DNA of 64,000 nt, from the NCBI RefSeq assembly GCF_001583495.1, contig NZ_LQAQ01000119.1, forward strand, positions 1 through 64,000, read 5' to 3'. The DNA is from Flammeovirga sp. SJP92. GTDB taxonomy: Bacteria; Bacteroidota; Bacteroidia; Cytophagales; Flammeovirgaceae. Positions within the stretch are counted from its first letter, which is position 1. Every line of letters begins with the position of its first letter. The notes below the pieces were generated by a model, which did no database searches, was not told the origin of the DNA, and saw nothing but the letters and a program-made list of their open reading frames with translations. The position numbers and the translations under genes are program-made. Below are positions 1 through 7,505 of the stretch, in pieces.

Positions 1-650
1 GTTTCTAAATATTTCAAGGAATATATTTCAAAAAAATACTTAGAGAAGGTATTGGAGCTGGTTAATAAGCCTATTTCTCTTTCTATCAATCAGAAATTAA
101 ATGATCTACAAGGCATCATCGTTGTTGTTTCATTTAATAAAGTGATCTTCTATTGGCTTAAAACTACTGATTATCCAGTTGGGAAACTGGACTACTTTCC
201 CATTGTGGAGTACAAATATAATCATGTTCGTCAGGATTTTATTGATTTGATTGAGGAAAGTAATGTTGACCTGCTGAATGACTATTTACAACGGTAATAC
301 GAAATTGATGGTGAAAAGGGAAAATATTTTAGGAGTCGTCCTGGTTGCTTATTCTTTTTTATCAAGAAAATAGAATGGTTTTGGATAATGGCACAGCATC
401 CTACTCTTTTTGAAGAGGCAAAGAAATACGAAAAGATGGCTATTCTCGGATACAAGGAGTAAGCCATGAACAATTATCAAAACCAGAACATCTTAAGCGA
501 ATGAAGAGACGTTTTGAAAATCTTCAAATAAAAACAAGGTAGCAAGGTGAAATTTTAGGAGTAACGAAATCAACCAACACCTCTGATCCTAATTGGCTTG
601 ATAAGCTACTTGATGCAGAAGGTGATGGCTGTGCAAGTTGTTTTATTTAA
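1..650 (+). pseudogene. Broken PAPS-reductase-like gene (3' part, continues off the left edge)
   Basis: The reading frame is open from base 1 and stops at TAA 295-297. It then continues in the same frame with a stretch resembling the C-terminal half of phosphoadenosine-phosphosulfate-reductase-like proteins found in DNA-modification islands (RSRPGCLFFF, then KKIEWFW, HPTLFEEAKKYEK). A one-base loss in the A-run at 431-434 moves the frame; after it comes DGYSRIQGVSHEQLSKPEHL, then a TAG at 540-542, then an in-frame tail ending GDGCASCFI at TAA 648-650. Three lesions in 650 bases make an inactive gene the simplest reading. The family call is by eye from the R-S-x-x-G-C, I-E-W and HP-LFEEAKKYEK patterns. 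The first cysteine motif is degenerate (GCLFFF rather than a CxxC-like GCxxC). It runs tail to tail into the kinase gene, overlapping by a few bases. Confidence 0.5.
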
Positions 651-1575
651 AGCTTCTATTGTATTCTAGCTGTAATTGTTTAATTACAGCTGAAATATCT
701 TTAGGCCGAGAATCTTTAGAATAATTAAGCATTGATTTAATGATAGGAAACACATTCCCAGTTTTAAATTTAAAGTCTTTATTTTTAAAAATTCCAATTG
801 GTACATTACCTTGTAATATATACCATAATAATTTCCCTAATTGAAATATATCAGACTTCATATCAATCTGGTGATCATACGTATAGTGAGGAACAGTTTC
901 CGTAAGGAACTTATTCATTGTTTCTGGAGTAGACCACCCTCGAGGCCCAATAAAATCGCCTTTACGATCTATTTCATTATCCTGACCCCTCATTTCACAT
1001 AAACCTAAATCTCCAATTTTCCAATCTCCATTTACCTTAAGGATATTGTCAGGTTTTATATCTCTATGATAGATTCCTATGGTATGAAGATCATTCAATG
1101 CACTTGCTATTTCGATACAAAGCTCTAGCCTTGACCTTTCATCAATATTATTACTCTCAAGAAAACTTTTTAAATCAAGTTGAGCAGATTCCATTACATA
1201 ACAAAGAAATATTTTTCTCCCAATTATGATCTTTCCTTTATCAAAAATTTCAATTATATTCTGTGTTTTATTTTCTTTACACTTTTCAAGTGCGATTATC
1301 TCACGTAAAAATCTTAAGTGAATAGTTTTAATTCTTCCAGAAGAATTAACAGGAAACTTACAGAGTTTTAAAATCTTACAAGGCTCTTCTTCGTCTTGTG
1401 CATTCTTTAGTTTTAATAGTCTAGAGTTACCACCTTTTGCTGCAAACTCATTTATGATATAATCAATATTTCCGACCGTTAAATATATGTCTTGTGAATT
1501 ATTTTTAACCTGAATCTGTTGCCCATTACAAATAATTCCTCCGTTGGTATAAGGTAGCTGAGCTAAATTATTCAT
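643..1575 (-). CDS. Serine/threonine protein kinase, Hanks type, soluble
   Basis: A protein of about 310 residues with a C-terminal kinase lobe that looks active: the catalytic loop reads HRDIKPDN, followed by DLGL in place of DFG, a STPE motif matching the APE site, and DIFQLGKLLWYILQG matching the D-x-W/F-x-x-G helix. The N-terminal 80 residues are not a typical P-loop region and may be an extra domain. No membrane segment is visible, so it should be cytoplasmic. The ATG at 1575 is preferred over the upstream TTG at 1584; it overlaps the stop of the DUF262 gene by 8 bases, so translation is probably coupled. Kinases next to DUF262 proteins occur in defence islands, but which system this belongs to is not clear. 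Confidence 0.8.
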   Translation of the reverse strand: MNNLAQLPYTNGGIICNGQQIQVKNNSQDIYLTVGNIDYIINEFAAKGGNSRLLKLKNAQDEEEPCKILKLCKFPVNSSGRIKTIHLRFLREIIALEKCKENKTQNIIEIFDKGKIIIGRKIFLCYVMESAQLDLKSFLESNNIDERSRLELCIEIASALNDLHTIGIYHRDIKPDNILKVNGDWKIGDLGLCEMRGQDNEIDRKGDFIGPRGWSTPETMNKFLTETVPHYTYDHQIDMKSDIFQLGKLLWYILQGNVPIGIFKNKDFKFKTGNVFPIIKSMLNYSKDSRPKDISAVIKQLQLEYNRSFK

Positions 1576-2656
1576 CGATATCAAATTCTTTTATATTAAT
1601 TTGTTCTTGATCTTTTATTTTTATAAAGTGTTGATCTAATTCAATTTCGGATGAATCCTCTAGATAGTCAATTACGTCTAATACCACAGGGTCATTAATA
1701 TTTGGTTTTAATAGCATATCGAAAATTTGTAGCCTTTTTTGTCTCGCATCTTTTGAATTTGATTGAGAAACACAATTTAAAGCATATTCCTGCAGTAGAT
1801 CACATTCTTCTTGTGAAGGTCTTATATGTGGGGCTAATACTCTTAAAACCTTATATTGATATTTCAGTAGTTCTATATCATTTCCAATATTTTTATATAT
1901 AAATTGAAATAAAGTATAGAAATCATTTCGTTGTCTATATCTTGTTTTCTTAATTGGATACTCTTTATTTAAGATTAGAACTTTTTGAGTTATTTTCATA
2001 AATTTATTATATAACTCATCAGCTTCAGGTTGCTCAATACCCTCAAATAATTTAGTTACAACACCTCTTTTATCAACTTCATCATACTTAATAATGGCAA
2101 CAAGCTCTTCAATCAAAGCACGATCATTCATCCTTTTTCTAGTTGAATCCGTAAAGATATCTAACTCACAAAACTCTTTTGATTCCGCAATTTTTTCTAC
2201 CATTTTAAGAAAAGGAGTGTTGTTGAATTGAGCTTTATTTAATTCATTAGCGTTAAGATGCTTACCGGATTTATTTACTAGCGTGTAGAAATTAACCAAA
2301 TCAGACGAGTTCTCTATGTCTTTAATTATAGTAACATTAATTTGGTAGTCTAGAAAAGTATTTGAATTGGTATTCTTGATTGATTTTAAATCAGAGCCTG
2401 TAATTTCCCCTATATTAAATTCTAGCATAGTAGTTATTCGTTGCTGTCCATCGACTACTTCATATTCCTTGTCATTCTTAGAATATAAAAAGAATGAAGG
2501 TAAAGGATATCCAAAATAAATTGAATCAATTAATAAATTCTTATCCTTTTTGCTCCAAATGGAATTCCTTTGATAATGGGGTTTAAGGTTTAAGTTCCCT
2601 TTACTCATTAGTTCGATTAGCTTTGAAACCTTCCATGTTTCAAATAAATATTTCAT
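1568..2656 (-). CDS. DUF262 family protein (ParB/GmrSD-like nuclease fold)
   Basis: The N-terminal half carries DUF262 hallmarks: YQRNSIWSKKDKNLLIDSI, the PLPSFFL strand, and VDGQQRITTMLEF, the DGQQR motif that is the active-site signature of this ParB-like fold. DUF262 proteins such as GmrS and SspE use this motif to bind or hydrolyse nucleotides, usually in defence against modified or phage DNA. The protein has about 362 residues and no visible DUF1524 HNH domain, so it is a short, DUF262-only type. The ATG at 2656 begins MKYLFETWKVSKL, a natural start; the 16 upstream in-frame residues have no good start codon. The downstream kinase overlaps its stop codon. A broken PAPS-reductase-like gene converges on the pair, recalling DNA phosphorothioation contexts, but this is inference. 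Confidence 0.75.
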   Translation of the reverse strand: MKYLFETWKVSKLIELMSKGNLNLKPHYQRNSIWSKKDKNLLIDSIYFGYPLPSFFLYSKNDKEYEVVDGQQRITTMLEFNIGEITGSDLKSIKNTNSNTFLDYQINVTIIKDIENSSDLVNFYTLVNKSGKHLNANELNKAQFNNTPFLKMVEKIAESKEFCELDIFTDSTRKRMNDRALIEELVAIIKYDEVDKRGVVTKLFEGIEQPEADELYNKFMKITQKVLILNKEYPIKKTRYRQRNDFYTLFQFIYKNIGNDIELLKYQYKVLRVLAPHIRPSQEECDLLQEYALNCVSQSNSKDARQKRLQIFDMLLKPNINDPVVLDVIDYLEDSSEIELDQHFIKIKDQEQINIKEFDIDE

Positions 2657-2667
2657 ATCTTTATTAT

Positions 2668-2906
2668 TTAATTTTCTACTTCTCGTAATACCTTTACAAA
2701 ACAATCGTATTCATCGAAGAATGAAGGATTATCATTCACTTGTGAATTGATAAAATCAACAATGAATTTCTCTCAACAATTTCGTAAAATGCTCATTGGT
2801 AATTTTCTTAGCTTTGGTTTTTACCATAATTTTCTAACAAATCAATAAGTTTTGCATTCTTAAAAGCTTTATTTTTCTTCCTCAAAAGTTTATCAAATAT
2901 TCCCAT
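2668..2906 (-). pseudogene. Decayed small gene upstream of the DUF262 gene
   Basis: An ATG at 2906 opens MGIFDKLLRKKNKAFKNAKL and runs about 35 codons to a stop. In other frames further down, the same strand reads INSQVNDNPSFFDEYDCFVK and ends with a stop at 2668-2670, just before the DUF262 start. The two pieces look like the head and tail of one small protein split by frameshifts. No family was recognised. Position and orientation suggest it was the first gene of the DUF262-kinase operon. Confidence 0.35.
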
Positions 2907-3830
2907 TCAATTTTTAATATTTATTTACATTTACTAAACACCACCATGTCACATTATATTTTGCTAAACACCATGACGTTTATCCATTAGTATTAAACTT
3001 TTGTTTTAACACACTAAAAATAACATTACCCTATGAATTATCAAATAATTGATATTGTTATTTTTAGATGTAATACAAATTGACTTATGAATTTGTAAAC
3101 ACTGCTTTTCTATATTTATTCAATCATGTATGTATCCTCATGGAAACCTCTATTTAGACTTGAAGTAGTATTAAAACTAAACTGAATGCACTTCTTATTA
3201 TCAAATTTGCAAAATGCTGGAGATTTATCCGAGTTGTAATCGTTTATACACGTTTATATTTGCCTATTATTAGAAAATTTGAAATTAGGATTTTATTATT
3301 TCCTATAATTTTCATCTAAGAAATGCCCAGTGTTTACCTTTGTATTTAAGAGACTAAACCCCAACCTAATTCAATAAATTCATCTCCATCAGAAGAAAAT
3401 TAAGAGAAATCCACAGCCCCATATCATCCATAAAATTGAAGTAGCTACCATTGTATAAGGTGTTGAATAGAGTGATATTTTCCCTTAGGTAATACAAAAA
3501 GAATAAGCAGTGCTATTTTCAAATGTTACAAATCAAACCATTTTAAAATCCAATGCCAATAATTTTTCGTTGAAAAACTACAAAAATCACAAAAAACTTA
3601 ATGTTGTCATTAAGATGTGCGCATATCTTAAAATCTTGCTTTATGTGTGTTTAAATGCGGTTTTTTCTTGTTTTTAATCTGTGCATATGCGTTTTTTTGG
3701 AGTGTAAAAAAGTCTTAAATTTTACATTTGTTTATCTCAAAATTCGGTTCAGATGCAACTCTTTCTAGTATACTTGAAGTGTTATTTTACTTGCGATTAG
3801 AAAATCAATTATACCTATTAGAATTACGAA
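2907..3830. other. Long intergenic region between defence island and PUL 1
   Basis: About 920 bases without a supportable gene, AT-rich throughout. Near the right end lie two related short palindromic motifs, ATGTGCGCATAT (about 3614-3626) and GTGCATATGC (about 3681-3690). They could be operators for the downstream sulfatase gene, but this is a guess from symmetry only. A promoter-like pair follows. Confidence 0.4.
3696..3730 (+). promoter_or_regulatory. Possible Bacteroidetes-type promoter for PUL 1
   Basis: TTTG at 3696-3699 and TACATTTG at 3723-3730 match the -33 TTTG and -7 TAnnTTTG elements of Bacteroidetes sigma-ABfr promoters. The spacer is 23 bases, slightly longer than the usual 19-21. 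It would give a leader of about 95 bases before the sulfatase ATG at 3831. Confidence 0.35.
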
Positions 3831-5468
3831 ATGAAGAACTTGTACTTGATCAGTTTACTACTGTTGATTACTACTACAGCTTTTTCTCAAGAAAAAGACC
3901 AACGTCCAAATATCATCTATATAATGTCAGATGATCATGCGTTGCAGGCAATCAGTGCTTATGGGCATGAGATTTCAAAGGTTGCACCTACGCCTAACAT
4001 TGATCGAATTGCGAAAGAAGGAATTCAGTTCAATCAAAGTTTTGTGACCAACTCTTTATGTGGGCCGTCAAGAGCGACGATGCTTACAGGTAAGTACAGT
4101 CATAAAAATGGTTTCAGACATAATTCAGATACGTTTGATGCTTCTCAAAATACTTGGGTAAAAGAATTGAACAACGTTGGTTATGCAACGGCTATTATTG
4201 GTAAGTGGCACTTGAAAAGTACGCCAGAAGGATTTGATCACTGGAATATTTTAAATGATCAAGGAGAGTACTATAATCCTGACTTCATTTCTGGTGGTGA
4301 TACTACTATGGTAGAAGGGTATACTACTGATTTAATCACTGACTACTCGTTGGAGTGGTTAGAAGAGCAAAAAGACAAGAATGAGCCATTTGCTTTATTG
4401 ATTCACCATAAAGCACCGCATAGAAACTGGATGCCTCCATTGAGATATGCGAATGAGTTTGACAATGTGGAGTTCCCAGTTCCGGATACTTATTTTGATG
4501 ACTACGAAGGGAGAGTAGCGGCATCTACGCAAGAGATGAACGTTTACCGTGATATGCAAGAAGGACATGATTTGAAAATGTCTGTAGAGGAAGGTAGCGA
4601 CGAATGGAGAAAAGATATCTGGCCTCACTTATTTGCTCGTTTAACGCCTGAGCAAAAAGAAGGATGGCACAAAGCTTACAGAGCTAAAAACGACAAAATG
4701 CACCAAGCAAACTATTCTGAAAAGGATTTGGCACTTTGGAAATACCAACGTTACCTTCAAGACTACTGCGGTACTGTAAAAGCAGTTGACGAAAACATTG
4801 GTAGAGTTTTAGATTACTTAGACGAGAACGGTTTAGCTGAAAATACAATCATTGTTTATACTTCAGATCAAGGTTTCTACTTAGGTGAGCACGGATGGTT
4901 TGACAAGCGTTTTATGTACGAAGAGTCTTTCAAAACGCCATTAGTAATGCGTTATCCTAAAGAAATCAAAGCTGGTAAAGAAGCGGAAGCATTCGTTCAA
5001 AATATTGACTACGGTCCAACTTTCTTGGATTTTGCAGGGGTTGAAGTACCAGAAGATATGCAAGGAACTTCTTTAAGAGAAATCACGAAGAAAGGTAAAA
5101 CACCAAAAGACTGGAGAGAGTCGGTGTACTACCACTACTATGAATACCCTGGTTTCCACAAGGTGAAAAGACAGTATGGTGTAAGAACACAAGATTACAA
5201 ATTGATTCACTTCTACTTTGATAACGATGACTATGAGTTCTATGATCTAAAGAAAGATCCTCAAGAAATGAACAACGTGATCAATGATCCTGCTTACGCA
5301 AAGCAAATCAGCGAGTTGAAAGTTGAGTTAGCACGTTTGATGAAAGAAGCAGATGAGCCTGATTTTGAAGAGTGGAAAGACACGAACTACAGAAAAGAGG
5401 CACGTTTGAAAAAGCGTAAGGAAATGATGAAGCAGAAGAGACTTCAACAAAAAAATAATAGTAAATAA
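3831..5468 (+). CDS. Exported S1 family sulfatase, PUL 1
   Basis: Formylglycine-dependent arylsulfatase-type enzyme that removes sulfate esters from glycans. A signal peptide (about residues 1-19, ending AFSQ) is followed by PNIIYIMSDDHALQA with metal-binding D34/D35 and the maturation motif CGPSR at residues 77-81, where C77 would become formylglycine. A second metal site reads YTSDQGFYLGEHGWFDKR near residue 345. The length of 545 is normal. The DDHALQAISAYG strand is reminiscent of N-acetylglucosamine-6-sulfatase-like members, but the substrate cannot be read from sequence. The lysine/arginine-rich tail (about the last 25 residues) is unusual. It is the first gene of PUL 1, 26 bases before the GH144-like gene. 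Confidence 0.93.
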   Translation: MKNLYLISLLLLITTTAFSQEKDQRPNIIYIMSDDHALQAISAYGHEISKVAPTPNIDRIAKEGIQFNQSFVTNSLCGPSRATMLTGKYSHKNGFRHNSDTFDASQNTWVKELNNVGYATAIIGKWHLKSTPEGFDHWNILNDQGEYYNPDFISGGDTTMVEGYTTDLITDYSLEWLEEQKDKNEPFALLIHHKAPHRNWMPPLRYANEFDNVEFPVPDTYFDDYEGRVAASTQEMNVYRDMQEGHDLKMSVEEGSDEWRKDIWPHLFARLTPEQKEGWHKAYRAKNDKMHQANYSEKDLALWKYQRYLQDYCGTVKAVDENIGRVLDYLDENGLAENTIIVYTSDQGFYLGEHGWFDKRFMYEESFKTPLVMRYPKEIKAGKEAEAFVQNIDYGPTFLDFAGVEVPEDMQGTSLREITKKGKTPKDWRESVYYHYYEYPGFHKVKRQYGVRTQDYKLIHFYFDNDDYEFYDLKKDPQEMNNVINDPAYAKQISELKVELARLMKEADEPDFEEWKDTNYRKEARLKKRKEMMKQKRLQQKNNSK

Positions 5469-5494
5469 TTTTGACAATACTGGTCTTAGCTACT

Positions 5495-7126
5495 ATGAGA
5501 ACTAAAACTATATTATCAATTTTTGGATGTGGACTACTTTTTATCTTGATGGGTTACACGTACAGTGTGACCCGTCTGGAAAAAGAAGAAGATCGTTTTC
5601 AAAAAGACAGACAGATCTTTGAAGAGACGCACAGAGCATCTTTTGATTACTTCTGGGAATTAGGACACCCTGTTTCAGGACTTACGCCTAGAAGATCATT
5701 AAAAAACAAGAAATATGAGATTGGTATCGGAGCATCAGGTTTCGGTATTCAAGCCATTATCGTTGGGGCACACAGAGGTTGGGTGACAAGAGAGCAAGTC
5801 TTGAACCGTATGTTGAAAATGACGGATTTCTTAGAAAATAAGGCCGTTCGTTTCCACGGTGTTTACCCTCACTTGATCCACGGTAAAACGGGGCAGTTGA
5901 TTCACTTTGGTGGTCAAGATGGTGCGGACATTCAAGAGACTTCCAACTTAATGATGGGGTTATTGATGGCAAGAGCTTATTTTGATCAGGATACGCCAAA
6001 GGAAATCCAACTGAGAGAAGAAATTACAAAATTATGGGAAGCGGTGGATTACACTATGCATGAGCATCAAAATGCGTTGTGGTGGAATCACTCTTACCAG
6101 CAAAAAGAGAACAAAGGCCTGAAGTTGTTGATGAAAGGATATACTGAATCAATGACAAGTTATGTTTTAGCATTGGGTCATCCTTCAAAAGGAATCAAAA
6201 AGAGTTCTTATAGAGGTTATGTGGAAGGTAAAAACTTTGTAAACGGTAAAGAGTACTACGGTTATACATTGGATGTTGGAAAGCCAAAAGGTGGACCTTT
6301 GTACCTTGCTCAAACTCCATTCTTGGCGTTAGACCCAAGAGATATGGAAGACCAATACACTTACTATTGGAAGAGAAGTATCAATCACTCATTGATCAAC
6401 TGGACGTACTGCAGTAAGTTCGCTCCAAAAGAATTCCAATACAACAAGGAAGATTGGGGCTTAACAGCTTCTCAAACTCCATCAGAAGACGGTGGTTATA
6501 ACAACATGGCAGGGCCAGGTCCAAAAGACAAAGGGGTAATTGCTCCTTCGGCGGCATTGGGTGTATTCCCTTATGTGCCTTACCAATCGATGTTGGCGTT
6601 GAGAAACTTCTACGAAAACCATAAAGAAGGACTTTGGGGAGAATACGGTTTCAAAGATGCTTACAGCAAGAAGCGTGATTGGTATTCTGACCGTTACTTA
6701 GGTTTGGATCAGGGAAGAACAGTGATTATGATGGAAAATTATAGAAGCGGTCTTTTCTGGGAATTGTCTAAGAAAGTTCCTGAATTACAAGTGGCTTTAG
6801 GTAAGATGGGGATCAAATCTCCAAAACACAAGAATGGCTTCCCGTTAGCAGTGATCGAGAAATCATCTAAATCAGTTCAATTGTATCGTCATCCTGATTT
6901 AGAAAAGTATCACCTTGATTTCTACACAGACAAGGATGCAAACATTTCATTCTACTTGAAATCTACTAAAGCAGAAAAGAAGATGGAGATCCAATCGGAA
7001 CAGAAGTTTGAAGCAGGTTTACATCAACTTCAGTTCGAAAAAGATAATATTCTAGCTGGTACAAAAGGCATTTTAGTCATGAAAATGGGTAAAAAAGAAA
7101 TTGAATTACCAGTTCAATTATTCTAA
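5495..7126 (+). CDS. GH144-like glycoside hydrolase (PF10091), probable endo-beta-1,2-glucanase
   Basis: A protein of about 543 residues with an N-terminal hydrophobic signal (ILSIFGCGLLFILMGYTYS) and an (alpha/alpha)6-type PF10091 domain. Recognisable stretches are the SFDYFWELGHP opening, IGIGASGFGIQAIIVG, the acidic motif GADIQETSNLMMGLL, WWNHSYQQ, LAQTPFLALDPRDM and TASQTPSEDGGYNNM. In GH144 enzymes such as the Chitinophaga endo-beta-1,2-glucanase the conserved D-x-x-E pair is important for activity, and here it appears as D-I-Q-E. The ATG at 5495 is chosen over the TTG at 5471. It sits between a sulfatase and a GH3 beta-glucosidase; GH144+GH3 is the known pairing for beta-1,2-glucan use in Bacteroides. 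Other PF10091 families (GH162, GH189) remain possible. Confidence 0.8.
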   Translation: MRTKTILSIFGCGLLFILMGYTYSVTRLEKEEDRFQKDRQIFEETHRASFDYFWELGHPVSGLTPRRSLKNKKYEIGIGASGFGIQAIIVGAHRGWVTREQVLNRMLKMTDFLENKAVRFHGVYPHLIHGKTGQLIHFGGQDGADIQETSNLMMGLLMARAYFDQDTPKEIQLREEITKLWEAVDYTMHEHQNALWWNHSYQQKENKGLKLLMKGYTESMTSYVLALGHPSKGIKKSSYRGYVEGKNFVNGKEYYGYTLDVGKPKGGPLYLAQTPFLALDPRDMEDQYTYYWKRSINHSLINWTYCSKFAPKEFQYNKEDWGLTASQTPSEDGGYNNMAGPGPKDKGVIAPSAALGVFPYVPYQSMLALRNFYENHKEGLWGEYGFKDAYSKKRDWYSDRYLGLDQGRTVIMMENYRSGLFWELSKKVPELQVALGKMGIKSPKHKNGFPLAVIEKSSKSVQLYRHPDLEKYHLDFYTDKDANISFYLKSTKAEKKMEIQSEQKFEAGLHQLQFEKDNILAGTKGILVMKMGKKEIELPVQLF

Positions 7127-7196
7127 CTACTATCTATATTGGTCGCTTTTATTGTTTTAAAATGATCGCTTGTAGTACGTGCACCATTCTATGTCG

Positions 7197-7329
7197 CAAG
7201 TGTTAAGCCGTCAGGCGTCACTTGTGATAAAGGATTGGCGAAGTCTCCTGACTTCGAAATGAAAAGAAGGTGTGGTTCGAAGTCAGGAGACAATGTTCAG
7301 TTCCAAGTGACGCTATCGCTTAACACTTG
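7197..7329. repeat. Nested 133-base palindrome
   Basis: Three inverted repeats are nested around one centre. The outer arms are CAAGTGTTAAGC (7197-7208) and GCTTAACACTTG (7318-7329), the middle arms GCGTCACTTG (7215-7224) and CAAGTGACGC (7304-7313), and the inner arms GTCTCCTGACTTCGAA (7243-7258) and TTCGAAGTCAGGAGAC (7276-7291). All arms are perfect. The smaller units also form their own hairpins, for example CAAGTGACGCTATCGCTTAACACTTG at the right end. Related units recur at 17389-17448 and 18956-18991, so this is a dispersed intergenic repeat family. Confidence 0.85.
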
Positions 7330-7347
7330 AAACAGGGACATCATCAG

Positions 7348-7367
7348 CCCATGACTTCAGTCATGGG
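7348..7367. repeat. Short palindrome CCCATGAC-ttca-GTCATGGG
   Basis: Perfect 8-base arms with a TTCA loop. A looser relative is present around 50729-50747 (TCATGATTTCATTCATGGG). No T-tract follows, so it is not a typical terminator; it looks like a REP-like intergenic unit. Confidence 0.7.
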
Positions 7368-7505
7368 ACTACAAGACAATACATTTTAAGGCAATAAAAG
7401 CCCAGGATAAACACAAAACATACTTTGCAAAAGAGCTAGTTGAATACGGCTAGGTCCACGCTAACATTTCAACATTGATTACAGTTACTACCTAATACAT
7501 TGAAT

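Larger units (their letters stand above)
7127..7505. other. Gap between GH144-like and GH3 genes, filled by palindromes
   Basis: No gene is visible. Most of the gap is taken up by the nested palindrome at 7197-7329 and the hairpin at 7348-7367, described separately. The gap may separate PUL 1 into two transcripts, or it may attenuate read-through from the sulfatase-GH144 pair. Confidence 0.6.

Noticed and set aside
3728-3934. Small ORF of 68 codons overlapping the first sulfatase start
   Set aside because: It begins with TTG, runs in another frame into the sulfatase signal peptide and has no recognisable content.
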